Positions 8,392 through 17,693 are shown, numbered from the stretch's first letter. The stretch is 64,000 nucleotides of DNA from Rhodoplanes sp. (GCF_013377085.1 NZ_JACAAX010000035.1:1-64000), one strand, 5' to 3'. Notes: generated from the letters alone by a model not told the origin. Numbers and translations: made by a program.

Positions 8392-8514
8392 TCAGAAGAA
8401 ATCGGTGAAGTTGAAGAGGATCAGGAAGGCGACGAACAGAACCGCCATGCCGAAGACGGCGGTCTGAACCAGACGGCGGAGCAGAAGTCCGGCGTCGATG
8501 CTCGTGGTGGTCAC
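8392..8514 (-). CDS. 40-residue single-span membrane peptide
   Basis: A very short gene with a GTG start at 8514 and a strong GGGAGG ribosome site six bases upstream. The product has a polar N-terminus with a RR pair (LLRRLVQT), then a hydrophobic segment of about 18 residues (AVFGMAVLFVAFLILF) and a short NFTDFF end. It is small enough to be skipped by length cut-offs. No function can be given; peptides of this shape often act as membrane-complex subunits or stress peptides. Confidence 0.6.
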   Translation of the reverse strand: MTTTSIDAGLLLRRLVQTAVFGMAVLFVAFLILFNFTDFF

Positions 8515-8616
8515 GGAACCTCCCGGTTCGAGTGAGTCATCGAGCGGACCGTCCGTCCGATGCGGCAGTGCCTGCGGGCCGGACGACGCGGCGCCTTCGG
8601 AGCGCTGCGGCCGCCC

Positions 8617-8886
8617 TCAAAAATCGCTCCCGTCGAGATCGTAGGAACCGCGGCTGCCGCGCACATAGATGCGCGTGGCGGCGCGATGAATCTGGTCCAC
8701 GTGGGAGTCGAACACGCGCAGCATCTCCGACTCGCCCGTCGGGGTTCCAGGCTGGATCCGCTGCAGCGCGCCTTCCGTCACGAAGAAGGTGGTCTCCAAC
8801 GCGCCGTCGGAGCCCCAGAACCGCACGGCCCGGCGGGTCGCGTCGAAGCAGCGGCTGCGATTGGGGAACTGTACTGACATGGTCAT
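8617..8886 (-). CDS. DUF1488 domain protein
   Basis: An 89-residue protein with the DUF1488 pattern: an N-terminal VQFPNRSRCFDATRRAVRF stretch, a W-x-S-DGALE core with FFV, and a C-terminal YDLDGSDF. The family is of unknown function and frequent in proteobacteria. The ATG at 8886 overlaps the stop of the upstream gene as ATGA; a second ATG at 8880 is equally placed in frame. It is the last gene of a leftward run of small proteins from 9811. Confidence 0.8.
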   Translation of the reverse strand: MTMSVQFPNRSRCFDATRRAVRFWGSDGALETTFFVTEGALQRIQPGTPTGESEMLRVFDSHVDQIHRAATRIYVRGSRGSYDLDGSDF

Positions 8887-9185
8887 GTGTCCGATCCGCC
8901 CGAAAGCCGCTTGAACTCCTCGAGCACGTCGGCGATCAGCCTTTGTCGGCGCGGATCCTGCGCGGCCGGGCTCGTTGCGAACAGCGACAGGAGATAATGC
9001 GCCTTCTCGGCCGCCTCGGGCCAGGTCTGGGACGGCAGCGCGAGCAGGCGGTTCTCCAGCTCGAGCTGACGCTCCTGCAGGGCCTTCGCGTTCGCCTCGA
9101 CGTCGGAACGCAGGCGGCGCAGCTCGGTCGCGTGCTGGGCAGCCATGCCGCGGTGCAGGTCGAGATCGATGGTGCTGTCGGTCAT
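8883..9185 (-). CDS. Helical coiled-coil hypothetical protein (100 residues)
   Basis: Highly charged and almost all helical; the middle (ELRRLRSDVEANAKALQER and on) has coiled-coil heptad character, and it ends in a KRLSGG motif. No Cys, no signal, no membrane segment. I choose the ATG at 9185 because GAGG lies six bases before it; the frame also has an ATG at 9191. The stop overlaps the DUF1488 start by four bases, so the two are translationally coupled. Confidence 0.6.
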   Translation of the reverse strand: MTDSTIDLDLHRGMAAQHATELRRLRSDVEANAKALQERQLELENRLLALPSQTWPEAAEKAHYLLSLFATSPAAQDPRRQRLIADVLEEFKRLSGGSDT

Positions 9186-9234
9186 CTCCATCCTCACATC
9201 CGTCCGCGCCCGGCTCGCACCGGCGGCACTGCAC

Positions 9235-9492
9235 TCAGCCGGCCCTCGCCACGGCCCGGCGCGCCAGCGGAAAGGAGCCGCTCTCGTAGAGGCGGCGGAT
9301 CCCGACAGCGTCGAAGCGCCCCTCCTCCACCTCCAGATAGGCCCCCGCGAAAAGCTCCCGCGGAAGCTCCTCGACGGCGAAGCGGACCGCTTCCGCGGCC
9401 CGGTCGAATCGCCGATAGGAGAGCTGGTAACGCGCCTTGCGGCTGCGCGAGGGAAACAGCTCCGCTGCGCTCTCCCAGTCGATCCCATCCAT
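9235..9492 (-). CDS. Small hypothetical protein (85 residues)
   Basis: No named family. The protein opens MDGIDWESAAELFPS, then a basic segment with paired aromatics (YQLSYRRFDRAAEAVRFA), and an acidic ELPRELFAGAYLEVEEG middle. This layout recurs in rhizobial hypothetical proteins of this size. A GAGGAG ribosome site lies eight bases before the ATG. It is part of the same leftward small-gene group (8617-9811). Confidence 0.6.
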   Translation of the reverse strand: MDGIDWESAAELFPSRSRKARYQLSYRRFDRAAEAVRFAVEELPRELFAGAYLEVEEGRFDAVGIRRLYESGSFPLARRAVARAG

Positions 9493-9541
9493 CGCTCGTT
9501 CTCCTCGTATCCGTCGTCGCTCCCGGCCGTCGTCCTGACCA

Positions 9542-9811
9542 TCAGCGCAGCATCAGGGTTTCGCGCGGTGGCCCGCCCGGAACCGCCTTGAACGAGCTCC
9601 ACTCGCGCCCGCATCTGTCGCAGGTCCAGTGTTGGACGATGCGCCCGGGACCCACGAGGGCCGACACCAGCGGCGCGGCGGCGAGCCGGCCGCACGACCG
9701 GCACAAGGCTCGGTCCCCGTCGCCGGTCGGCTGATCGACGGCGGAAGACGTCGCCGGAATGCCGAGGAGATGCCGCACGAGACGACGCAGGCCGAACGGA
9801 ATGCCCGCCAT
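9542..9811 (-). CDS. Zinc-ribbon hypothetical protein, paralogue of the gene at 4271-4567
   Basis: An 89-residue protein: a short basic helical N-terminus (GLRRLVRHLLG), then CRSCGR and HWTCDRCGREW, giving two CxxC pairs with a His before the second. The same motif order appears in the protein at 4271-4567. The frame is open beyond 9811, but that extension is arginine-rich, so the ATG of MAGIPFG is preferred. Function unknown. Confidence 0.65.
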   Translation of the reverse strand: MAGIPFGLRRLVRHLLGIPATSSAVDQPTGDGDRALCRSCGRLAAAPLVSALVGPGRIVQHWTCDRCGREWSSFKAVPGGPPRETLMLR

Positions 9812-10130
9812 CACGAGCGACCTCGGCGCAACGCCCCATTTGATCCGCCGGTCGGAACGGGACCGTCGCGCTCGAAACAAAGGCGCTGCAGCGAGCACCG
9901 CGCAGCACGGCAAATCCGAGCTGAGACAACCGGGTTCCGAGCTGCGACAACAGGCGCGGCGGACAGATGACTTCCGATGTCAGCGTGCATATCGCTCCGC
10001 CGGTCGTACGGAAGATCCCGGACTCACGCCAAATCCCGGCACCGCACGTCGTCTTCTCCGCGCCATCGGCACTATGGGCGCATCACGCGTGCTTGGCGAG
10101 CGATATTTCCGACGTGCAGCGCGCGCGGCG
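9812..10130. other. 319-base stretch without a gene; contains a short direct repeat
   Basis: No supported gene. Two imperfect copies of TCCGAGCTGAGACAAC occur at 9915-9930 and 9936-9951, one period of 21 bases (two helical turns) apart. Both neighbouring genes read leftward, so this stretch holds the promoter region of the small-gene group ending at 8617. Confidence 0.5.
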
Positions 10131-12560
10131 TCAGGTCCGGTGCGCGCGACGCGAGGCGCTGGCGGGCCGGAGTGTCGGTGCGATCGTAGCGGCCAGCGCC
10201 TTCAGGCGCGAGAGCTCGTAGGCCCCCACGAACGCAGCCAGCTCGTCGGCGGGCAGCGGCCGGCTGAACAGGAAGCCCTGCATCTCGTCGCAGGCGCGCT
10301 CGCGCAGGAACGCCTCCTGGGCCTCGGTCTCGACCCCTTCGGCCACGATCGTGAGATCGAGTGCCTTGCCGAGCGCCACGATCGCCTCGGCGATAGCCTT
10401 GTCCTCCGGATCGGTGAGCACGTCGCGCACGAAGACGCGGTCGATCTTGATCGTGTCGATCGGGAACTGCTTGACCAGCGCCATCGACGAGTAGCCGGTG
10501 CCGAAATCGTCGATCGCCAGGTGGATGCCCTTGGTCCGCACGGCCGCCAGCAGCGGCAACGCGCGGGCGAGATTCTGCATCACCATGCTCTCGGTGATCT
10601 CGAGCTCCAGAAGGTCCGGCGGCAGCCCGGATTCGGCCAGCGCCTGCTCGATGTCGCCGAGCAGGCTCTCGTCGGCGAACTGTCGGGGCGACAGATTGAC
10701 GGCGACCCGCAGCGGCGCGAGCCCCTGGCGCTGCCATGCCATGCTCTGCAAGCAGGCCTGCGCCAGCACCCAGCGGCCGATCGGCACGATCAGGCCGGTC
10801 TCTTCCGCCAGCGGAATGAACCGGCCGGGCGCCAGCATCCCGAGCTCGGGATGCCGCCAGCGCAGCAGCGCTTCGGCGCCCGACACGGCGCCGGTCGCCA
10901 GGCGGCGCTTCGGCTGGTAATGGAGCACGAGCTCGTTGCGCTCCAGCGCACCGCGCAGGCTCGTCTCCAGCATCAGCCGCTCGATCGAGCGACCCTCGAT
11001 CGCCGGGGTGAACATGCGGACGCAGCTCCGGCCCTCGTCCTTGGCGAGATACATGGCGGCGTCGGCGTTGCGCGCCAGCGTCTGCTCGTCCAGCCCGTCG
11101 ATCGGATAGAAGGCGACCCCGATGCTGACCGAGACCCGGCACTCCTGGCCGAGCACCACGATGGGCGCCACCACGGCCGCGAGGATCGCGCGGGCCACCG
11201 TCCGGGCCTGCTCCTCGTCGGCGGCACGGCGCAACAGGACGATGAACTCGTCGCCGCCGAGTCGCGACACCACGTCGGCGGGATCGACGCAACGGGCGAG
11301 GCGGGCCGCGACCTCCTTGAGCAGCGTGTCGCCAGCCGTGTGGCCGAGCGTGTCGTTGACGAACTTGAAGCGGTCGAGGTCGAGGAACATGACGGCGAAG
11401 CGCTGATGGCTGGTCTGCGCGGCCGCGATCGTCTCCTCGAGCGTCTGGCTGAACAGGGTGCGGTTGGGCAGGCCGGTGAGCTCGTCATGGGTGGCGAGCC
11501 ACTGCGCCCGCGCCTCGGCCCGCTCCCGCTCGGTGACGTCCTCGAACAGCACCACGGAGCCGCCGTCGGTGATCGGCCATTGCGACAGCAAGATGGTGCG
11601 GCCGCCGGCGAGCTCCATCTTGGAGTTGCTCGGCATGCCCCCGGCGAGCCTCTGCTCGAAGAAGACCGTCATCTCGTCCAGACTGCGCCCCGGATGATTG
11701 CCGGCCGCGACGCTCTCCTGCAGCATGTCGCGCACCGACATGCCCGGCCGGAAGGTGCCGGGCGGCAGGCCGTAGAGCTCGCACATGCGCCGGTTGCTGA
11801 CGGCCAGCCGGCCGCGGCGGTCGAACATGCAGAGCCCGTGCGACATGTTGCTCAGCGCCGCGTCGAACCGCAGGTTCTGGGCGGCGAGCGAGTGCGCCAG
11901 CGCGGTCTTCTCGCGGTTGGCCATCAGATGCCGCAGGCTGCGATTGCCGAGATAGACTGCGATCTCGGCGGCGGCGACGAAGTACAGACCGGTGACGACG
12001 GCAAGCGCAAGATAGGCCGATCCGCCGTGCAGCAGAGCGCCGAGCGAGATCGGCGCCAGCGTCAGGGCGATCTGGCCGACCGCGATACGCGGGCGGCCGG
12101 CGTTGCGGGTGGTCGCTCCCGCCGTGTAGCCGATCGTGGTGGCGTCGACGAGCAGGTGGGCGACCGGATCGTCGACCTGCACGAAGCAGACGAAGCACAG
12201 CCCCCCGAGCGTGCCGGCGAATACCCAGGCTCCGAGGAGCCAGCGCCACTCCCACCGGCGCAATGTTTCCAGGTCGGTGTCCGGGCCGACCGGCCGGGAC
12301 CGGTAGGACACGACGAGCAGCCCGCGGGCCGCCGCGATCAGCGCCAGCGCGGCCGTGATGGCGGCGAGCCACGCGCTCCCGGTCCGGGCGCTGACGATCA
12401 CGCCGATCAGGATGCTGCAGCTCCAGCCGACGACGAGCGAGCCGATCGGCGCGTAGAGGCTGTCGATCAGCTCCGCCAGGACGTCCGAAGGCAAGGGTCC
12501 GGACCCACAATGGTCGATCGTCCGCAGCCGCCCCATTGCCCGCATGCACAGTCCCGCCAT
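10131..12560 (-). CDS. Membrane-bound GGDEF-EAL protein with PAS domain
   Basis: An 809-residue cyclic-di-GMP enzyme. About six membrane segments lie within residues 35-205. A PAS-like domain (NMSHGLCMFDRRGRL) follows at about 230-345. The GGDEF domain has an intact GGDEF signature at 435-439, preceded by TGLPNR. The EAL domain has EALLRW at 563, then DDFGTGYSS and VAEGVET, so the main metal- and substrate-binding motifs are kept. By sequence both diguanylate cyclase and phosphodiesterase activities are possible; the net sign cannot be told. It stands next to a DUF2336 gene and a second GGDEF-EAL gene, all leftward, upstream of nothing else and close to the tad pilus operon. Confidence 0.9.
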   Translation of the reverse strand: MAGLCMRAMGRLRTIDHCGSGPLPSDVLAELIDSLYAPIGSLVVGWSCSILIGVIVSARTGSAWLAAITAALALIAAARGLLVVSYRSRPVGPDTDLETLRRWEWRWLLGAWVFAGTLGGLCFVCFVQVDDPVAHLLVDATTIGYTAGATTRNAGRPRIAVGQIALTLAPISLGALLHGGSAYLALAVVTGLYFVAAAEIAVYLGNRSLRHLMANREKTALAHSLAAQNLRFDAALSNMSHGLCMFDRRGRLAVSNRRMCELYGLPPGTFRPGMSVRDMLQESVAAGNHPGRSLDEMTVFFEQRLAGGMPSNSKMELAGGRTILLSQWPITDGGSVVLFEDVTERERAEARAQWLATHDELTGLPNRTLFSQTLEETIAAAQTSHQRFAVMFLDLDRFKFVNDTLGHTAGDTLLKEVAARLARCVDPADVVSRLGGDEFIVLLRRAADEEQARTVARAILAAVVAPIVVLGQECRVSVSIGVAFYPIDGLDEQTLARNADAAMYLAKDEGRSCVRMFTPAIEGRSIERLMLETSLRGALERNELVLHYQPKRRLATGAVSGAEALLRWRHPELGMLAPGRFIPLAEETGLIVPIGRWVLAQACLQSMAWQRQGLAPLRVAVNLSPRQFADESLLGDIEQALAESGLPPDLLELEITESMVMQNLARALPLLAAVRTKGIHLAIDDFGTGYSSMALVKQFPIDTIKIDRVFVRDVLTDPEDKAIAEAIVALGKALDLTIVAEGVETEAQEAFLRERACDEMQGFLFSRPLPADELAAFVGAYELSRLKALAATIAPTLRPASASRRAHRT

Positions 12561-12653
12561 TGCGGACGGTATCGTAGAACCAGAGGCTTAAGGGATCGTC
12601 TCCGAAGGCGCGACGCGGGCCGTCAGAGCCTGTTCGAGAGCCCAAACAGGCTG

Positions 12654-13745
12654 TCAGGTCCGCGTGGTGGCGACGCGCCCGCGCAGGCGAAGGAACTGCA
12701 CGGCCTTGCGGGCCGTTTCCGGCCGCAGCTTGGTGAACGCCGCGAGTTGGTCGCTGCCGGGGTCGTCGGCGGTGCCGCCGGCCCGCAGCCGCAGGATGGC
12801 CTTGGTGGTGTTCCACGACAGACCGACCGCCTTGGCGAGCAGGATCACCAGCTCGGGACGCGGCTGCACCATGGCGCGCTCGCAGGCCTCGACCGGCAGA
12901 TCGGCCATGACCGACAACGCGACCGTGGTCTCGTCGAACCGACCGGTCGCCGCGAACTCCCGGACCTTGGCCTCGTCGAGCGCGCCGAACCGGCGCAGCC
13001 CCTCGACGGCGCGGCGCGCCTCGGTGTAGTCGCCGGACAGCCGCCGGACCGACGCCTGCACCCGCTCGGACACGTCCGACAGCATCTCGCGCAGGAGCTT
13101 CGCACTCGGCCCGTCGACCGACTGCAAGGTCCGCCGCACGTTCTCCGACGCCACATCGAACAGCCGCAGCAGGTGCTGCCGCGGAATGTCCTGCCGGACG
13201 AACACCCCCACGGCCATCAAGTCGTCGTCCTTGGAACGTTCCACCAGCATGCCGTGGCCTCGCTCCGAGAACCGCACCCCGGCATTGGCCACCGTCGACA
13301 AGGCGACGGCACGGTCGCCGCGCTCGACCAGAACGTCCGACACCGCCTCGCTGACGGTCGCCCGCTTGGAGATGGCGAGCAGGTGTTCCTGGCTGGCCGT
13401 GGCGGCGGTCTGGAGCAGGATGTCGTCGGCGAGGCGTTGCGATTCCGTCAGGACGGGACCGGCGACGTCGATCGCCTCGTCCTGGGCCAGCTTGCGGATC
13501 AGGTTCTGCGGCGCGTTCGGGATGGCGGCGAGCCGACGCGCCATGGCGGCACGGACCGTCGTTTCCATCTCGCCGATCAGCCGCACCATCACGTCGTCGA
13601 ACAGCGCGACCTCGTCCTCGCCGTAATCGGCGGCGCTGCCGAGGAACAGATCCGTGATCCGCCGCAACGCATCGGCCCGATAGCCGATCGCGCGGTTGGA
13701 CAGGGCTTCCTCGAGCTCCTCGATGATGGTGTGCTTGTTGCTCAT
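12654..13745 (-). CDS. DUF2336 domain protein
   Basis: A 363-residue all-helical soluble protein. It shows the DUF2336 character: repeated helical pairs, starting IIEELEEAL and followed by R-RITDLFL, with a VALFDDVMVRLIGEME segment near residue 50. The family is mostly alphaproteobacterial and of unknown biochemical role. Sixteen bases separate its start from the stop of the sensor GGDEF-EAL gene upstream, so the two are very probably co-transcribed. A link to c-di-GMP or motility control is inferred from this placement only. Confidence 0.85.
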   Translation of the reverse strand: MSNKHTIIEELEEALSNRAIGYRADALRRITDLFLGSAADYGEDEVALFDDVMVRLIGEMETTVRAAMARRLAAIPNAPQNLIRKLAQDEAIDVAGPVLTESQRLADDILLQTAATASQEHLLAISKRATVSEAVSDVLVERGDRAVALSTVANAGVRFSERGHGMLVERSKDDDLMAVGVFVRQDIPRQHLLRLFDVASENVRRTLQSVDGPSAKLLREMLSDVSERVQASVRRLSGDYTEARRAVEGLRRFGALDEAKVREFAATGRFDETTVALSVMADLPVEACERAMVQPRPELVILLAKAVGLSWNTTKAILRLRAGGTADDPGSDQLAAFTKLRPETARKAVQFLRLRGRVATTRT

Positions 13746-13761
13746 CGTGTTGCGCCGTATG

Positions 13762-16539
13762 TCACGCCGTCACCCTTTCGACGCGCCCCTGCACCGCCGT
13801 GCCGATGCCCGACTCCGCCCCCTCGGCCGCGAGGTCGAGCGCACCGGACGGAGCCGGGCGGCCGATCAGATAACCCTGCACCTGGTGGACGCCGGCCGCC
13901 CGCAGCGCTTGGAGCTGCGACTCGGTCTCCACCCCTTCGGCGACCGTGACCATGTCGAGCGAGCGGCCGAGATTGATGATCGCGCAGACGATCGCCCCGC
14001 AATGATCGTGCGTCAGCAGATCGCGGGTGAACGAACGGTCGATCTTGAGCTTGTCGAACGGGAAGGCCGTGAGATAGCTCAGCGACGAATAGCCGGTGCC
14101 GAAATCGTCGAGCGCGACCGAGATGCCGAGATTCCTGAGCTGGTGCAAGGTCGAGAGATGGTCGGCTTCCCATTCGAGCAGCACGCGCTCGGTGATCTCG
14201 ATCTCCAGCCGTTCGGGCGCCAGCCCGGAATCGACCAGCGCGCACATGATCACGTCGAGCAAATTGGTCTTGCGGAACTGGACCGGCGAGATGTTGATGG
14301 CGATCTTCACGTCCTCGGGCCAGGTCGCCGCCTCGGCGCAGGCGGTCTGGAGAATCCACTCGCCGAGCGTTCCGACGAGCCCGGTGTCCTCCGCCATGGC
14401 GATGAAGCGGTCCGGCGCGATCAGCCCCTGGTCGGGATGGTTCCACCGGACCAGCGCCTCCATGCTGCGCAGCCTCCGATTGCCGGCGTCGACCAGCGGC
14501 TGGTAGTGGAGCTCGAACTCGTTCCGCTCCAGCCCCTCGCGGAAGTCGACCTCCAGTCGGTGACGTTCGTCGGCCGTGGCGGCCATCGCCTCGTCGAAAA
14601 ACGCAAAGCCGCTCCGTCCCGCCGTCTTGATGGCGTAGAGCGCGAGATCGGCCTTCTTCATCAGCTCGTCGGCGTCGACGGCGTCCTTCGGCGCCATGGC
14701 GATGCCGATGCTGGCTCCGACCACAACCTTGTGGCCGTCGATGGCGAACGGACGGTCGATCAGCTCGATGATGCGGCTGGCGAGCACGATGGCGCTTTCG
14801 CGCATGATCTCGGTAGCGTCGCCACAGGCTACGAAATCGCGCGGCGGCGTCTGGATCACGGCGAACTCGTCGCCGCCGAGCCGGGCCAGCACGTCCTCGG
14901 CCCGAAGCGCACCCTTGAGCCGCGCGGCCAACTCCTTCAGCAGAGCGTCGCCGGCCGCATGCCCGAGCGAGTCGTTGACGTGCTTGAAGCGGTCGAGATC
15001 GAGCATGAGCACCGAGAAGGGCAGATTCTCGATTTCCAGGCGCCGGTGAGCGACCTCGATCTGCTCCAGGAAATGCACGCGATTGGCGACGCCGGTGAGA
15101 ATGTCGTTCTCGGCGAGCCGCCGGATTTTTTCCTCGGTATGCCGCCGTTCCGTGACGTCCTCGTGGGTGGACAGCCAGCCGCCGCCCTCCATGGGCTGAT
15201 TGACGACCGCGACGATACGGCCGTCTCCGAGCGACAGCTCGTGGTTCGTCGGCCCCGGACGCAGCACGCGGTCCAGGATCGCGGCCACCACCTTGTCGAC
15301 GGCGACGGGATCCCCGGCGAGCTCCCGGCAGCCGCCGATCAGGTCCTGCAAGGACGTGCCAGGCACCGTCTGCTCGTCCGAAAGCCCGTAGAGTCGCCGG
15401 TATCGCTCGTTGCAGACGACCAGGCGCGCCGCGCCGTCGAACAAGGTGAGCCCCTGGCTCATGTTGTTGAGGGCGGCATCGAACCGCTGGTTTTGGGTCT
15501 GCAGCGCAGCCTGGTGGGCCTGCAGCGCGTCGTGCTCGCGCTCGAGCGCCCGCGACTTCTCGGCCAGCGAGGCCTCCGAGGCGCTCAGCGAGCGGTACTG
15601 CCGGCCCATGAGACAGAGGAGGACGAGCGCGGCGCCGACGAACACCAGGGTCGCGGCGACCGTCACCATCGTGCGGATGCGCCAAGTCTCCAGAAGCACG
15701 TCTTCCGGAACCGCGATATGGGCGACGAACGGATAGCCACGAATCGGATGGACGGCCACCCACCGTGCCACATTGTCGAACACGCCGGGCGACCGAAAGC
15801 TGCCGCCCCCTTTGGCGACCGTCGTATACCACGGCGACGACGCCGGGAGCTGCAGGCCGGTGCGATCCTCGGCGTCCGGGAAGCGCACGAACACCCGCCC
15901 GTCCGTCCGGGTGAGTGCGAAGTTCCGGCTGTGCAGTCCTTCAACCGCGTTGTAGATCTGCTCGAAATACCGCGTTCGCAGGCTGACGAAGACGACACCG
16001 AGGAACCGATGGTCCGGCGAGTTGAGGCGCCGGCCGAAGACCAGCGTCTTCTCGCCGTCGACGCGGTTCAGCAGCGGCATCGGCGTGCTCAGCCGGTCGT
16101 CGTCGTTGGCCGCGAGGTCCTGGAAATACTCGCGGTCCGCCACGTCGATACCGGACGCCGGCAAGCTGGCCGTGGAGACGATCACACGACCACGGCTGTC
16201 GGTCACGGCGATGTTGAAGGCTTGCGGCAGGTAGCCGAGCCGTTGCCGCATCAGCTCCCGAAAGGCCTGAGTGTCGTCGATATGCGGGGCGGCTATTTCT
16301 GCCGGACCGTCGCTGCTGTCGATCCGCGTCTGCAGCTCGCGGAGGACGATGTCGACCGCCTGGAGCGAGCGGCCGAGCTGGCCGGCGAGCACGACCGCGA
16401 CATCGTGGGCGCCGCGCACGCCGCCTCGGATTTCGTGGTTGCGGTCGATCCAGACGGCGACGCCGACCGCACCCGTCGCCAGTCCGAGGACCAGGACGAC
16501 GGCAGCAGACAAGGCTCGGAACGTCCGCGAACGGGACAT
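13762..16539 (-). CDS. Sensor GGDEF-EAL protein with periplasmic Cache domain and PAS domain
   Basis: A 925-residue protein. It begins with a membrane segment (about 9-30) and continues with a periplasmic double-Cache-type sensor (about 40-290, with the DREYFQDL motif). A second membrane segment (about 298-322) and a short coiled coil follow. A PAS-like domain (about 350-470), GGDEF (signature 555-559) and EAL (EALVRW at 694, later DDFGTGYSS and VAEGVET) complete the protein. All key signatures are intact, so it can in principle make or break c-di-GMP in response to an external small ligand. It leads the DUF2336 gene by 16 bases. The gap 16540-16742 upstream carries no gene. Confidence 0.9.
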   Translation of the reverse strand: MSRSRTFRALSAAVVLVLGLATGAVGVAVWIDRNHEIRGGVRGAHDVAVVLAGQLGRSLQAVDIVLRELQTRIDSSDGPAEIAAPHIDDTQAFRELMRQRLGYLPQAFNIAVTDSRGRVIVSTASLPASGIDVADREYFQDLAANDDDRLSTPMPLLNRVDGEKTLVFGRRLNSPDHRFLGVVFVSLRTRYFEQIYNAVEGLHSRNFALTRTDGRVFVRFPDAEDRTGLQLPASSPWYTTVAKGGGSFRSPGVFDNVARWVAVHPIRGYPFVAHIAVPEDVLLETWRIRTMVTVAATLVFVGAALVLLCLMGRQYRSLSASEASLAEKSRALEREHDALQAHQAALQTQNQRFDAALNNMSQGLTLFDGAARLVVCNERYRRLYGLSDEQTVPGTSLQDLIGGCRELAGDPVAVDKVVAAILDRVLRPGPTNHELSLGDGRIVAVVNQPMEGGGWLSTHEDVTERRHTEEKIRRLAENDILTGVANRVHFLEQIEVAHRRLEIENLPFSVLMLDLDRFKHVNDSLGHAAGDALLKELAARLKGALRAEDVLARLGGDEFAVIQTPPRDFVACGDATEIMRESAIVLASRIIELIDRPFAIDGHKVVVGASIGIAMAPKDAVDADELMKKADLALYAIKTAGRSGFAFFDEAMAATADERHRLEVDFREGLERNEFELHYQPLVDAGNRRLRSMEALVRWNHPDQGLIAPDRFIAMAEDTGLVGTLGEWILQTACAEAATWPEDVKIAINISPVQFRKTNLLDVIMCALVDSGLAPERLEIEITERVLLEWEADHLSTLHQLRNLGISVALDDFGTGYSSLSYLTAFPFDKLKIDRSFTRDLLTHDHCGAIVCAIINLGRSLDMVTVAEGVETESQLQALRAAGVHQVQGYLIGRPAPSGALDLAAEGAESGIGTAVQGRVERVTA

Positions 16540-16742
16540 GGAGCGTCTCGAGATCCTGATGACTGACCGGGGGGCAGGCTCAGTTCGGTGATGGGTCGAG
16601 GATGGACGAGAAGTGCTAAGATTCCATGCATCCCGACCGCGTGTCAGAGGCGGGAGAATACTAAGAGTTTAGTACTAGTTGGTTGGTTTCTCTGCTCGCG
16701 CGGGCGGGCCGCCTCTTGATGTCGCGTCACGTCACTCGCCTT

Positions 16743-17693
16743 TCAGTAGGCGCCCATCTTCACCCGCACATAGACGGGCAGCAGGATCACCACGAAGAGC
16801 ACCGGAAAGATGCAGATCATCAGCGGTACCGAGAGCTTCACCGGCAGGCTGTAAGCCTTCTCCTCGGCGATCGACAACCGCTTGTGGCGCATGTCCTCGC
16901 TGTAGACGCGCAGTGCGTCCGTGATGCTGGAGCCGAGCTCGTCGGACTGCTGGATCAGGGTGGCGAAGGAGCGCACCTCGTCGAGCCCGAGCCGGTCGCC
17001 GAAATGCTCGAGCCCTTCCGACAGCGTGCGGCCGGCGCGGATCTCGAGATTGGTCAGGTGGATGTTCTGGGCGAGTGCCGGATAGGAGTCGGCGAGCTCG
17101 CGCCCGATCCGCTCGAGCGAGGCTTCCATGCCGAGACCCGCATCGGCGCACACCACCAGGAGATCCATGAAGTCCGGGAAGCCGCAGCGATACTCCTCGC
17201 GGCGCTTCTTGATGATGCGATCGAGCGCGAGGCTCGGGGTGAGATACCCGACGAGGCCGGCGACGCCGACGACGCCCCAGAACATCGAGTCGCCGGCGGC
17301 GGACAGCATCGGCATGATCATGAAGCCTATCGCCGCGAGGCCGACGGCCAGCACGCCCCGCACCAGGAAGAAGAAGCCGACCGCGCGGGGATCGAGGATC
17401 CCGGCCTGCACCAGCCGGTGCCGCAGCAGCTTCATGTTGCCGTCGTCGAGGGTCGCGTAGTGCTTGGTCGTGTGGTCGATCAGCTTCTGCACCGCGTCGA
17501 TGCTGGTCTGCCGGAACGAGCGCCGGCCGCCGCCGCTCTCCACCAGGCTGCCGCCGCCGACGATGCCGGCCGCGCGCCGCTTGACGGCGCCGCGCACCCG
17601 CACCACCGCCATCATGCCGAATGCCGCCGCGGTCGCGGCGACGAAGACGAGGGCCGTGATCAGGAGGTCGGTGTCGTCGACGAGGAAATCCAT
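16743..17693 (-). CDS. tadC: TadC, tad pilus inner-membrane platform protein
   Basis: A 316-residue T2SSF-family protein. It has an N-terminal membrane segment (about 10-32), a central pair (about 105-150), the cytoplasmic T2SSF helical domain with GLGMEASLERIGRE, and a final segment at about 290-312. With TadB it forms the inner-membrane platform on which the TadA/CpaF ATPase acts. Last gene of the leftward operon, 16 bases after tadB. Length is normal for the family. Confidence 0.9.
   Translation of the reverse strand: MDFLVDDTDLLITALVFVAATAAAFGMMAVVRVRGAVKRRAAGIVGGGSLVESGGGRRSFRQTSIDAVQKLIDHTTKHYATLDDGNMKLLRHRLVQAGILDPRAVGFFFLVRGVLAVGLAAIGFMIMPMLSAAGDSMFWGVVGVAGLVGYLTPSLALDRIIKKRREEYRCGFPDFMDLLVVCADAGLGMEASLERIGRELADSYPALAQNIHLTNLEIRAGRTLSEGLEHFGDRLGLDEVRSFATLIQQSDELGSSITDALRVYSEDMRHKRLSIAEEKAYSLPVKLSVPLMICIFPVLFVVILLPVYVRVKMGAY

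Noticed and set aside
9759-13949. A rightward open frame of nearly 1400 codons
   Set aside because: It lies opposite two well-supported leftward genes (GGDEF-EAL and DUF2336). Long antisense frames are expected at this G+C content, and the protein is a monotone Arg/Gln/His/Gly-rich sequence without domains.
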